Notes under the pieces: generated by a model
The model's input: only the letters and a program-made list of their open reading frames with translations
Databases searched by the model: none
Told to the model about the DNA's origin: nothing
Shown: positions 19,204 through 28,912 of the stretch, piece by piece
How the letters are laid out: each line of letters starts with the position of its first letter
Position numbering within the stretch: the stretch's first letter is position 1
Source: Actinoplanes derwentensis
Lineage (GTDB): Bacteria > Actinomycetota > Actinomycetes > Mycobacteriales > Micromonosporaceae
Direction of reading: 5' to 3'
Assembly (NCBI RefSeq): GCF_900104725.1
Contig: NZ_LT629758.1
Location: forward strand, 7,226,001-7,290,000
DNA: 64,000 nt
Program-made: the position numbers and the translations under genes

Positions 19204-20466
19204 ATGTCCGAACGTAGTGCCGCATTCACCTCCTCCTCCGCCGGGCCGGGCGCCAATAGCCCAGACTCATCCGGCACCGAGCCGATCGATAGCGACGACT
19301 CGCCCCCGGCTGACCACGAGGTCTCGGCTGACCACGAGGTCTCGGCTGACCACGAGGTCTCGGCTGACCGCGAGGTCTCCTCCTCGTCTGCGGAAGCGCC
19401 GGAAGGTGCAACGCTTGAGGCGAATTCGCCGGACATCTACGGAAATGACCACGCTGCGGCTGACGCCTCCAGCTCCGTCGTAGGCGGAGCAAGCATTCCT
19501 TCCGCCGAGTCAACCGCAGGCGGCCGGGCGGTGTCGAAGCCGGTCACGGACAAGACGTCGGAGCCTTTAACCAACGTGGTTGCTACTGCTGTCGAACCCG
19601 AATCTTCACCTGCGGCGGGCACGGCGAATGACCCTGGAACGGCCCAGGCAACAGACACCGCAACGGATGCTGCTGCCGAGTCCGGCGCTTCGCCCGTGAC
19701 AGATCCGGAGACCAGTTCCGCAGTCGCGCAGGCAGCTGTCGCCACCACGGACACTGATGGCATCGAATCCAGTGCTTCGCCGGTGGTGGATCCGGAGACC
19801 GACTCACTGGTCGTGCAGGCGGCTGCTGCCGCAACGGTTGCCGCGACGGCGGCTGCGGTTGCCGCGGACGCTGCTGCGGTTGCCGCCGATGCCGCAGCCG
19901 GAGCAGCGGTCGCCGCGGCGGAGGCGGCTGAGGCTGCCGCCGTCGCAGCTGAACTCGCTGTCATGGCGACCGGAGGCCTCCCGGCTGGGATCGGTGCCGT
20001 CGACGGGACCGCGATCGGTGACGACGTACGCGAGGACGTTGGTGGCGACGACGCGCCGCCCTACAGCGACGTTCCAGGTGACGAGGCTGACGAGGCTCTC
20101 CCCGAGGCCGAGCCGGAAGCTCGGGGAATCGCGGCGTGGGGATCGGACCGGCGGCGGGATCTGCTGGCCTACATCGGGGTACCACTGGGGACGCTATTCG
20201 CCGCGCCGGCGCTGGTGCTGTTCTGGGGCATCGTGATCCTCGGCAGCAGTACCAGCTCACCGGCCATCTGCGACGGGGTCCGCGTCGTCAACGGTTGCGA
20301 AGAAGCCACCTGGCTCGTAATCCGAGTACACGTGCTCGGGTTCCTCGGCCTGTGGGCGCTGCTCTGGGTGCTGCCCTGGTGGCGAGGTCTGCGCACGCCG
20401 CGCGCGTTGCTCGCCCTGACGTCCGGGGTCTTCCTGTTCGCCGGCTTGCTGCGCCTGGCCGCCTGA
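19204..20466 (+). CDS. repeat-containing membrane protein, unknown function
   Basis: This is a 420-aa protein in three parts. Residues 1-200 are acidic and Ser/Ala/Glu-rich and include four copies of ADHEVS. Residues of about 200-260 are an Ala-rich helix or coiled coil (repeats of AAVAADAA). The last 100 residues contain two membrane helices (about 330-355 and 380-415) with a Cys-containing loop between them (CDGVRVVNGCEE). The long acidic segment is probably cytoplasmic. No clear ribosome-binding site precedes the ATG. The gene ends in a strong bidirectional terminator. I do not recognise the family. Confidence 0.75.
   Translation: MSERSAAFTSSSAGPGANSPDSSGTEPIDSDDSPPADHEVSADHEVSADHEVSADREVSSSSAEAPEGATLEANSPDIYGNDHAAADASSSVVGGASIPSAESTAGGRAVSKPVTDKTSEPLTNVVATAVEPESSPAAGTANDPGTAQATDTATDAAAESGASPVTDPETSSAVAQAAVATTDTDGIESSASPVVDPETDSLVVQAAAAATVAATAAAVAADAAAVAADAAAGAAVAAAEAAEAAAVAAELAVMATGGLPAGIGAVDGTAIGDDVREDVGGDDAPPYSDVPGDEADEALPEAEPEARGIAAWGSDRRRDLLAYIGVPLGTLFAAPALVLFWGIVILGSSTSSPAICDGVRVVNGCEEATWLVIRVHVLGFLGLWALLWVLPWWRGLRTPRALLALTSGVFLFAGLLRLAA
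19309..19380 (+). repeat. four tandem 18-bp repeats encoding ADHEVS
   Basis: Three identical copies of gctgaccacgaggtctcg (19309-19362) are followed by a fourth with two substitutions (19363-19380). The repeat is in frame with the membrane protein and encodes (ADHEVS)3-ADREVS. Nearly identical copies suggest recent slippage or unequal crossing-over. Confidence 0.95.
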
Positions 20467-20497
20467 CCAGCACCCCAACAAACGGGCGGCCGAACCC

Positions 20498-20527
20498 AAA
20501 GGAGCCGGGCGGAAGCCCGGCTCCTTT
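20498..20527. terminator. bidirectional rho-independent terminator
   Basis: A perfect 13-bp stem, AAAGGAGCCGGGC paired with GCCCGGCTCCTTT, surrounds a GGAA loop. The A and T runs at the foot make it work in both directions. It lies between the convergent membrane-protein gene (plus) and the LPXTG gene (minus). Confidence 0.9.
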
Positions 20528-20531
20528 GTCG

Positions 20532-20570
20532 GTGAGCGGCGTGACGGTGAGCGGCGTGACGGTGAGCTGG
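20532..20570. repeat. short 15-bp direct repeat after the terminator
   Basis: GTGAGCGGCGTGACG occurs twice in tandem (20532-20546, 20547-20561), followed by a partial third copy. It is non-coding and sits between the terminator and the end of the LPXTG gene. Confidence 0.8.
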
Positions 20571-20586
20571 TTGAGGGTGCTGCCGG

Positions 20587-22110
20587 CTACTCGACGACCG
20601 TGATGATTCGGCGGCGGCGGGCGGCTCGGAAGGCGATCGCGCCTGCGAGCAATAGCACCGCGCCGCCGACGGCGATCAGGCCGGCCGGGGCGCCGGTGAT
20701 CGGCAGGCCGCCTCCGCCTCCGGCGGCGGTCAGTTTCACCGTGAGGGCGGCCTTGTTGTTGCCGGTTTTCGAGTCCTGCACGCCACCGTCGACGGTGACC
20801 GTGCCGGCTTTGTGTTCGGCCGCGTCGAGGATTTCCGCGGTGAGGGTGAACAGGTGCTTCTTGTCGGCTGGCACTGATTCCAGTACCAGGCACACCAGGT
20901 CGGTGACTTCGGACAGGTCCCGCACCGACTCGTCGATGTCGTCGAACGATGTGCCGGGCAGGCAGCGGTCGTCGGACTTGGTCAGTTCGACGCCGGTGGG
21001 CAGTTTGACGTGGACGTACTGGATCCAGGTCACGGCCGGCGGAACGGTCGACGCCGGGCCGCGGTTCCGCATGCCGACCTCGACCGAGGCTTTCGTGCCG
21101 ATCGCGCCGGTGAAGGTTCCGCCGACTGCGGCACTGTCGGCGCTGGTCTTCGGCACGCTCACCGAGAAGAGGGTGTAGTTGTCGTCCTCGTTGAGGTCGT
21201 CGACCGGTTCCGGCTCCTCGGCGGTGGTCGACGCGATCGTTTCCATCTTCAGTTCGGCACCGGCGGCACCGGCGGTCCGTTTCGTGAAGTCGAAGACGTA
21301 CTTGTCGGAGAGACCGACGACACCCACGTAGATCGGGTAGTCGTACGGCCCGGCGGCGTTGCCGGGCACTTTGACCCGCAGCGGCGTGGCGGACGGCAGT
21401 GTGAAGGAGCCGCCCGCGGCGAGCGTGTCGTTGAAGACGCAGACGATCGCGGTGATGCCCTCTTCGGTGGCTTTCTCACAGTTGCGGTAGGCGAGCGCCG
21501 GCGTCAACCCGAACGGGGACAGTACGACCAGGCCCAGCGCTTTGACGTCTTTGTTGCCACTGTTGGCGACGACGACCGGCACGTTCGCCGATTTGCCGGG
21601 GCTGAGTTTCAGGTCGGCGATGTCACCCATTTCGAGGTCCACGCCGCCTTTGTCGGTGCGTACCACCGCAATTGATGTCTCGTCGCTTGTTGTGCCCGCG
21701 ACCGACGTGGACAGTGCGATCGTCCCGGCCGGTGCGGTGGTCCCGCCAGCGGCCGGCTTCAGCGTGAACTTGACGCTGCGCCGTTCGCCGGGCTTGAGGG
21801 AGCCGAGCTGACAAGTGTTGCCGGCGCAGTCGGCCGGTGCCGCGAATCCCAGATCGGCACGGATCGGCTGGGCTGCGGTGCCGAAATTCAGGGCGACATT
21901 ATTGGTTTTCGTATCGCTGATGTTGTAAAGGTCGAATTTGACCGTCTTTGCCTGACCGTTGATGACGGTCACCGTTTCCGGAGCGAGAATCGCTACATAA
22001 GCGAAATCCTGCTCATCAGCGGCCTGAGCAGGCAGAGCGAGGCCGTTAAGGGCCAACCCGGAAGCCGCCGTGGTCAGGGCGAGACGGCTGAGAAAAGCGC
22101 GCAGACGCAT
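20587..22110 (-). CDS. secreted cell-wall protein with LPITG sortase signal
   Basis: This is a 507-aa exported surface protein. It has a signal peptide (MRLRAFLSRLALTTAASG with an AQA-A cleavage region near residue 30) and beta-rich domains resembling CARDB or DUF11 repeats. The C-terminal sorting signal is LPITG at residues 469-473, followed by a hydrophobic helix and an RRRR stop. Sortase would cleave between T and G and attach it to peptidoglycan. No sortase gene is present in the window. The ATG beginning MRLRAF was preferred to a start 21 codons upstream because it opens the signal peptide. Confidence 0.88.
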   Translation of the reverse strand: MRLRAFLSRLALTTAASGLALNGLALPAQAADEQDFAYVAILAPETVTVINGQAKTVKFDLYNISDTKTNNVALNFGTAAQPIRADLGFAAPADCAGNTCQLGSLKPGERRSVKFTLKPAAGGTTAPAGTIALSTSVAGTTSDETSIAVVRTDKGGVDLEMGDIADLKLSPGKSANVPVVVANSGNKDVKALGLVVLSPFGLTPALAYRNCEKATEEGITAIVCVFNDTLAAGGSFTLPSATPLRVKVPGNAAGPYDYPIYVGVVGLSDKYVFDFTKRTAGAAGAELKMETIASTTAEEPEPVDDLNEDDNYTLFSVSVPKTSADSAAVGGTFTGAIGTKASVEVGMRNRGPASTVPPAVTWIQYVHVKLPTGVELTKSDDRCLPGTSFDDIDESVRDLSEVTDLVCLVLESVPADKKHLFTLTAEILDAAEHKAGTVTVDGGVQDSKTGNNKAALTVKLTAAGGGGGLPITGAPAGLIAVGGAVLLLAGAIAFRAARRRRIITVVE

Positions 22111-22201
22111 GGTCACCGATTTCGAACTCAGAGAAAGTCCGAGGATCGTAAGACGCGCGGTTCCAGAGATCAAACAAAGAGGAGATCACCCGAAGAGAAG
22201 A

Positions 22202-24287
<2,086 letters not shown>

Positions 24288-24288
<1 letters not shown>

Positions 24289-24300
24289 ACTTCGAAAGTA
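24288..24300. promoter_or_regulatory. small palindrome overlapping the MFS start, candidate ArsR operator
   Basis: TACTT-CGA-AAGTA is a 5-bp inverted repeat with a three-base spacer that overlaps the first base of the MFS start codon region. It lies 34 bases downstream of the arsR stop. The position is unusual for a promoter operator but possible if an internal promoter drives MFS-mqnA. The call rests on symmetry only. Confidence 0.35.
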
Positions 24301-24333
24301 ATCCTTCGCATCTGCTCGATGCAACCCCGTCAG

Positions 24334-24891
24334 TCACTCCTTGGGAAAAGCCACGTACTGAACGACCACATGACGCGCCCCGTCCGGGGCCGAACCACGC
24401 CGGTCCCGTAGCCGGTAGACCTCCGTCAGCGCCCGCACCTTCTGGTTGAGCTCGGTCAACTCCTCGGCGGTGACCAGGATCTGCTGGCCCATCAGCGCGC
24501 TGGCCTCACGCCACAGTTCCGGTTCGGTGGCCTGCCGGCTCATCCATTCCTGGATACGAGCCCGGTCCCGGCTCAGGTAGAGGTCGACGAGGGCGTGCTC
24601 GGCCGCCATCGAGTCGGGGGCGTCGGTATCCGCGGCGAAGGAGAGCGTGGCGTTCACCGCCTGCCACCGTCGCTCCCGCCCGTCGCCGCGGCCCGGAGCA
24701 TGCTCGACCAGGCCGTACTTCGCCAGCTCCCGCAGGTGATAGCTGGTCGCACTGGGCGACAGCCCGACCAGCTCAGCACACTCGGTCGCGGTCACCGACT
24801 CCCCGGTGGCCGTCAGATGGTCGATGATCTCGATCCGAGCCGGATGCGCCAGAGCCCGCATGGTCCGCGCATCGCTGATCCGTTCCGCCAT
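24334..24891 (-). CDS. ArsR-family winged-helix regulator
   Basis: This is a 185-aa transcriptional regulator. The N-terminal winged helix (ALAHPARIEIIDHLTATG, then ELVGLSPSATSYHLRELAKYG) is of ArsR/HTH_20 type. There is no CxC metal-binding pair, so the signal is probably not a metal. The C-terminal helical part fits effector binding or dimerisation. It lies 45 bases upstream of the MFS gene on the same strand and probably controls the MFS-mqnA message. Confidence 0.9.
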   Translation of the reverse strand: MAERISDARTMRALAHPARIEIIDHLTATGESVTATECAELVGLSPSATSYHLRELAKYGLVEHAPGRGDGRERRWQAVNATLSFAADTDAPDSMAAEHALVDLYLSRDRARIQEWMSRQATEPELWREASALMGQQILVTAEELTELNQKVRALTEVYRLRDRRGSAPDGARHVVVQYVAFPKE

Positions 24892-24935
24892 CCCCCCATT
24901 CTCGGCCAGCCCGGCCCGGACCTTTCCAGCAGATC

Positions 24936-25253
24936 TCAGGCGACCTTCAACTGCTCGTCACCGAAGTCGGCGATGAGCTTCAAAGTCCCACCCAATGCGC
25001 TGATGTAGCGCGCCAGTACGTCCTGGGTGGAGACCGAACCGGCCTCGATCTGCGAAACCCTGGCCACCGAGACACCCATCCGCTCGGCGACCTGCTCCTG
25101 CGTCATCTCACGGCGCTTACGCAGCTCGACAAGCCGCCAGCCGCGCGCTTCATCGAGTATCCGCTCGACACCGGCTTCGAACTTCTCGACACCGCCAGCA
25201 GTGCTGATGGCCCGATCAAGGTGATCCGTGTCTCGCCAACGCTTTGTTCCCAT
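24936..25253 (-). CDS. XRE-family HTH protein, HigA-type antitoxin
   Basis: This is a 105-aa protein with a C-terminal XRE helix-turn-helix (LRKRREMTQEQVAERMGV, then VARVSQIEAG). It is typical of antitoxins paired with HigB/Gp49-like toxins. The ATG beginning MGTKRWRD was chosen. The expected toxin gene upstream is reduced to a fragment (25216-25317) whose reading frame overlaps this start. A CTTAAC direct repeat upstream could be its operator. The gene itself looks intact. Confidence 0.85.
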   Translation of the reverse strand: MGTKRWRDTDHLDRAISTAGGVEKFEAGVERILDEARGWRLVELRKRREMTQEQVAERMGVSVARVSQIEAGSVSTQDVLARYISALGGTLKLIADFGDEQLKVA

Positions 25254-25317
25254 CAGACGCCCACAACCCATCGAGGAACTCCTCGACCTGCCGGGTCATG
25301 TTGATCTCCCACTGCAC
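25216..25317 (-). pseudogene. HigB/Gp49-like toxin remnant (N-terminal 33 codons)
   Basis: A GTG with GGGAGG eight bases upstream opens a frame encoding VQWEINMTRQVEEFLDGLW and 14 further residues before TGA. The beginning resembles the start of phage-derived Gp49/HigB toxins (aromatic-E-hydrophobic, then V-x-E-F/W-L). Such toxins are about 100-120 aa and normally end just before the antitoxin. Here the frame ends inside the antitoxin gene after 33 codons, as if the body of the toxin had been deleted. The evidence is a short similarity plus gene order. Confidence 0.55.
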
Positions 25318-25336
25318 TACGAAGCCTCCCCATGAA

Positions 25337-25354
25337 CTTAACAATATCCTTAAC
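25337..25354. promoter_or_regulatory. CTTAAC direct repeat, candidate antitoxin operator
   Basis: CTTAAC occurs at 25337-25342 and 25349-25354, exactly 12 bases apart in otherwise G/C-rich DNA. The site lies 20 bases upstream of the toxin-remnant start, where an autoregulating antitoxin would bind. On the minus strand the region TTAAGGATATTGTTAAG could also hold the -10 element. Confidence 0.5.
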
Positions 25355-25533
25355 CCACGCGGGAGGCTGTAGCAAAAATGGGTAGACCTAACGGGGGAAC
25401 GGCGTAGTGTGGAGGGCCGCTTGACGGCCGTGGTGAGAATGCACCGCAGCGGGCGTCCACCGCGCCGTGGGGTGGCCTAAACGCCCTGCGGATACGCGAG
25501 CGACCTCGATCGCTGTGAACCGAGGACGACCCT

Positions 25534-27540
25534 GTGCCCATCACTGATCTGGACACCGAACTCGCCGCCGAACGTACCCATCTGGAGAGTTCCCGGGCCG
25601 CGCTGCGCCGGATGCGGAACCGCGCCCAAGAACTCTTCTCCACCGGTGACCGGGTCGCCGGTGACGCCTACACCGCCGAACAGTTGGGCCGGCACATGGC
25701 CCGCCGGGTCAAGGAGTTGGCCGACGACCCGGATACCCCGTTGTTCTTCGGGCGGCTGGACATCGACGAGAGCCCGTACCACGTGGGCCGCCGGCATGTC
25801 ACCGACGACGCCGGGGAGCCGATGGTGCTGGACTGGCGGGCGCCGTTGTCCCGCTCGTTCTACCGGGCCAGCGTGCGGGACCCGCAGGGGGTGGCGACGC
25901 GGCGCCGGTTCGGGTTCGTCAAGGGCGAACTGACCAGTTTCGAGGACGAGCACCTGGACCGTGGCGAGGAGCTGGGCACCAGTTCGCGGATTCTGACGTC
26001 GGAGATCGAACGGCCGCGTGTCGGCCCGATGCGGGACATCGTCGCGACCATCCAGCCGGAGCAGGACGAACTGGTCCGGGCCGACCTGTCCGAGTCGATC
26101 TGTGTGCAGGGCGCGCCCGGCACCGGTAAGACCGCGGTGGGCCTGCACCGGGCCGCCTACCTGCTCTATCTGCACCGGGAGCGGCTGCGTAAGTCGAAGG
26201 TGCTGATCGTCGGCCCGAACACGGCTTTCCTGTCCTACATCTCGGCGGTGCTGCCCACTCTGGGTGAGGTGGAGGTGCAACAGTCGACGCTGGATGACCT
26301 GGTGGGCCGGGCGGTGGTCAAGGCGGTTGATCCGGCCGAGGTCACGGCGATCAAACATGACGTACGGATGGCCGAGGTCCTGCATCGGACACTGTGGAGC
26401 CGGATCACCGGGCCGACCGAGCCGATCATGGTGTCGGACGGTTCGTACCGCTGGCGTATCGATTTGCAGCCCTTGCACCGCATCCTCGACGAGGCCCGCC
26501 GGGAGGGGCTGCCCTACGCGACCGGCCGGGAACGGGTGCGGGCCCGGGTGGTCAACCTGCTGCAACTCCAGTCGGAGTACCGCACCGGCAACTCCCCGAA
26601 CGACTCCTGGCTGCGCCGGATGAGCCGGATCGCCCCGGTCGCCGGTTTCCTGGAGTCGTGCTGGCCGGCGGTCACCCCGGAGTCCCTGGTGGTGGACCTG
26701 CTGACCGATCCGTCGGCCGCCGGCGATCTGCTCACCGAGGCCGAGCAGGAGGCGATCCGCTGGGTGAAGCCACCGAAGTCGGTGAAGTCGGCGAAGTTCA
26801 GCACGGCCGATCTGGTGCTGATCGACGAGGCTGCCGGGCTGCTCGAACGGGAGACCAGTTTCGGTCACGTGGTCGTCGACGAGGCGCAGGATCTGTCCCC
26901 CATGCAGGCGCGCGCGATCGCCCGGCGCAGCGAGCACGGGTCGATCACGCTGCTCGGCGACCTGGCGCAGGGCACCGCGCCGTGGGCCACCACCGACTGG
27001 CGGGACATCCTCGTGCATCTGGGTAAACCGGATGCGGCGGTGGTTCCGCTGACCGTTGGTTTCCGCGTACCGGAAGCTGTGGTGGCCCTGGCCAACCGCC
27101 TCCTGCCGGCGCTCGGGGTGAACGTGCCGGAGGCCGTCTCGCTGCGCCGGGACGGCGAGCTCACCGTCCTCGACGTGGCGGATCCCGCCGACCTGGATCA
27201 GCGGACGGTCGCCGAGGTGACGGCCGCCCTGGTGCACGAGGGATCAGTAGCGGTCATCGCGGCCGACACCGCGGTGGAGCGGCTCCGCGGTCACCTGGAC
27301 GCGGCGGAGATCGGGCACGCGACGCCCGACGACGTCGACAATCCGGCGCGCGTCCGGGTCGTTCCGGCGACGATGGTCAAGGGCCTGGAGTACGACCATG
27401 TCATCGTGCACGAGCCGGCGGACATCGTGGCCGCCGAGCCGAAGGGCCTGAACCGCTTGTACGTGGTGCTCACCCGCGCGGTCACCCGCCTTTCGGTATT
27501 GCATTCGAAAGCCCTTCCGGAAGCGCTTACGCTTCCGTGA
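25534..27540 (+). CDS. helD: HelD-like UvrD/Rep-family ATPase
   Basis: This is a 668-aa superfamily-1 ATPase of the HelD type, which removes stalled RNA polymerase from DNA. The N-terminal coiled coil (about residues 5-60) would enter the polymerase secondary channel. The Walker A motif APGTGKTAVGLHRAAYLLY is near residue 195, and VVDEAQDLSPMQ is motif II. The C-terminal VKGLEYDHVIVHEP and LYVVLTRAVTRL are helicase motifs V-VI. A GTG start is used. Some actinobacterial HelD proteins (HelR) protect against rifampicin; whether this one does is unknown. The stop overlaps the next gene's start. Confidence 0.9.
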   Translation: MPITDLDTELAAERTHLESSRAALRRMRNRAQELFSTGDRVAGDAYTAEQLGRHMARRVKELADDPDTPLFFGRLDIDESPYHVGRRHVTDDAGEPMVLDWRAPLSRSFYRASVRDPQGVATRRRFGFVKGELTSFEDEHLDRGEELGTSSRILTSEIERPRVGPMRDIVATIQPEQDELVRADLSESICVQGAPGTGKTAVGLHRAAYLLYLHRERLRKSKVLIVGPNTAFLSYISAVLPTLGEVEVQQSTLDDLVGRAVVKAVDPAEVTAIKHDVRMAEVLHRTLWSRITGPTEPIMVSDGSYRWRIDLQPLHRILDEARREGLPYATGRERVRARVVNLLQLQSEYRTGNSPNDSWLRRMSRIAPVAGFLESCWPAVTPESLVVDLLTDPSAAGDLLTEAEQEAIRWVKPPKSVKSAKFSTADLVLIDEAAGLLERETSFGHVVVDEAQDLSPMQARAIARRSEHGSITLLGDLAQGTAPWATTDWRDILVHLGKPDAAVVPLTVGFRVPEAVVALANRLLPALGVNVPEAVSLRRDGELTVLDVADPADLDQRTVAEVTAALVHEGSVAVIAADTAVERLRGHLDAAEIGHATPDDVDNPARVRVVPATMVKGLEYDHVIVHEPADIVAAEPKGLNRLYVVLTRAVTRLSVLHSKALPEALTLP

Positions 27541-28412
27541 TGCCTCGTATCGGGTTCATGTTCGACTGCAATCGCGCCCCCGAAGAACTCCCCGCCTTCG
27601 CCGCCGCCCTCGACGAGGCCGGAGCCGACGACCTGTGGGTGGTGGAGGACCTCGGCTGGAACGGTGGGGTCAGCGCCGCCGCCGTGGCCTTGGCCGCCAC
27701 CACCCGGCTGCGGGTCGGTATCGGCATCGCTCCCGCCCCGCTGCGCAACCCGACCCTGTTCGCCATGGAGATCGCCACCCTGGCCCGGATCCACCCCGGA
27801 CGGATCGTTGCCGGAATCGGTCACGGGGTGCCCGGCTGGATGAAGCAGGCCGGCGTTTACCCGAAGTCTCCGCTGTCCCTGCTGGAGGAGACCGTCGTCG
27901 CGATCCGCGGCCTGCTCAAGGGCGAGACGGTCACCCTGGACGGCCGTGAGGTGCACCTCGACGGCGTGAAGCTGGTGCATCCGCCGACAGTGGTCCCGCC
28001 GGTCGTCACGGGTGTGGTGAAACCGAAGGGGCTGGCACTGTCCGGCCGGGTCGCGGACGGCACCATCATCGTCGAGGGCCTGAGTCCGGAACAGATCACC
28101 GAAACCATCGCGGTCATCCGCAGCGGTGGCGCCGGCGACGACCACGAGATCATCAACTTCGCGTTCCTGCACGTGGAGGAGGATCCGGAGGCGGCCGCCA
28201 AGATCCGGCAGACGGCTCTGGCGGGGCAGGCCGGATTCCTCGGGGTCCCGGTCGACGAGGTGTTCGGGCTGATCGGCCCGGCTTCCGAGGTCCCCGCCAA
28301 GATCCAGATTCTGACCGGCGTCGGCTCCGACACCGTGGTGCTGCGCCCGTTCGGCGACGACCACCTCGGTCAGGCGCTGGCCGCCCTCAAGGCCCTGGGC
28401 CGAAAAGCCTGA
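27540..28412 (+). CDS. LLM-class (luciferase-like) flavin or F420 oxidoreductase
   Basis: This is a 290-aa TIM-barrel protein of the luciferase-like monooxygenase group. Visible landmarks are the N-terminal MPRIGFMFDC, LRVGIGIAPAPLRNPTLFA, and the cofactor segment GIGHGVPGWMKQAG. In actinobacteria many such proteins use coenzyme F420 rather than FMN. The ATG overlaps the HelD stop (TGATG), so the two are made together. No substrate can be inferred. A hairpin terminator follows at 28418-28453. Confidence 0.88.
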   Translation: MPRIGFMFDCNRAPEELPAFAAALDEAGADDLWVVEDLGWNGGVSAAAVALAATTRLRVGIGIAPAPLRNPTLFAMEIATLARIHPGRIVAGIGHGVPGWMKQAGVYPKSPLSLLEETVVAIRGLLKGETVTLDGREVHLDGVKLVHPPTVVPPVVTGVVKPKGLALSGRVADGTIIVEGLSPEQITETIAVIRSGGAGDDHEIINFAFLHVEEDPEAAAKIRQTALAGQAGFLGVPVDEVFGLIGPASEVPAKIQILTGVGSDTVVLRPFGDDHLGQALAALKALGRKA

Positions 28413-28417
28413 TCAGG

Positions 28418-28453
28418 GTTATCCACAGCCTCACCGAGGAGGCTGTGGATAAC
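28418..28453. terminator. perfect hairpin whose arms are consensus DnaA boxes
   Basis: GTTATCCACAGCCTC pairs perfectly with GAGGCTGTGGATAAC around a six-base loop, followed by TTTC. It lies between the convergent LLM and GNAT genes and could end transcription. Each arm also contains TTATCCACA (28419-28427 and, inverted, 28444-28452), the classical DnaA-box consensus. Confidence 0.8.
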
Positions 28454-28469
28454 TTTCGGGCCGTACCGG

Positions 28470-28895
28470 TCAGGTCAAGGGCTTCACCCAGCGGGACCAG
28501 TGGTCCTGCGGGTGGTACCCGTGGGCTGCCCAGATTCCGTGCGCCACGGTGTTGCCGTCGAGGACCATGGCGTCGGCTCGCGTACCGCCGAAAGTCCTGA
28601 AACGCTCTTCGGCGGCCGCGACCAACCGCCCACCGATCCCCTCCCGGCGACGCCGTGGTGCCACCGCCAGCCGGTAGAGGTGGCAGCGCCAGCCGTCCCA
28701 GCCCGCGATGACCGTGCCGACGATCTCGGCACCGTCGACGGCCAGGATCAGCGCCTCGGGATCTCGCCGGTGCAGCGCCCGGATCGCGTCGTCGGTGTCC
28801 ACCGGCCGGCTGTCGTTCTCCGCCGCCGACTGCCAGAACTCCAGGACCGCCGGGAGTTCCGTCACCACCGCGGCCCGCAAGATCAAGTCACCCAT
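28470..28895 (-). CDS. GNAT-family N-acetyltransferase
   Basis: This is a 141-aa acetyl-CoA-dependent acyltransferase. The fold is complete: an N-terminal beta strand (LILRAAVVTELPAVLEFW), the central VGTVIAGWDGWRCHLYRLAV and the acetyl-CoA-binding loop PRRRREGIGGRLVAAAEERF (R-x-x-G-x-G). The acceptor substrate is unknown. It is convergent with the LLM gene, and the SDR gene lies 17 bases upstream on the same strand. Confidence 0.9.
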   Translation of the reverse strand: MGDLILRAAVVTELPAVLEFWQSAAENDSRPVDTDDAIRALHRRDPEALILAVDGAEIVGTVIAGWDGWRCHLYRLAVAPRRRREGIGGRLVAAAEERFRTFGGTRADAMVLDGNTVAHGIWAAHGYHPQDHWSRWVKPLT

Positions 28896-28912
28896 GGCAC
28901 CAACCTAGGACC

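Noticed and set aside
12345..20466. Genomic island or resistance cluster suggested by TetR, VOC, SNF2 and reductase genes
   Set aside because: There is no integrase, att repeat, tRNA edge or change in base composition. The genes look like ordinary chromosomal content.
25400..25460. Possible rifamycin-associated element upstream of helD
   Set aside because: A GGCCG-CTTGA-CGGCC inverted repeat is present, but the sequence does not fit the known element as I remember it. It was not annotated.
25477..27237. 586-codon open frame antisense to helD
   Set aside because: It is a mirror frame produced by high-GC codon use. Its translation is Arg/His/Gly/Gln-rich, has no domain, and lacks a ribosome-binding site; helD has all helicase motifs.
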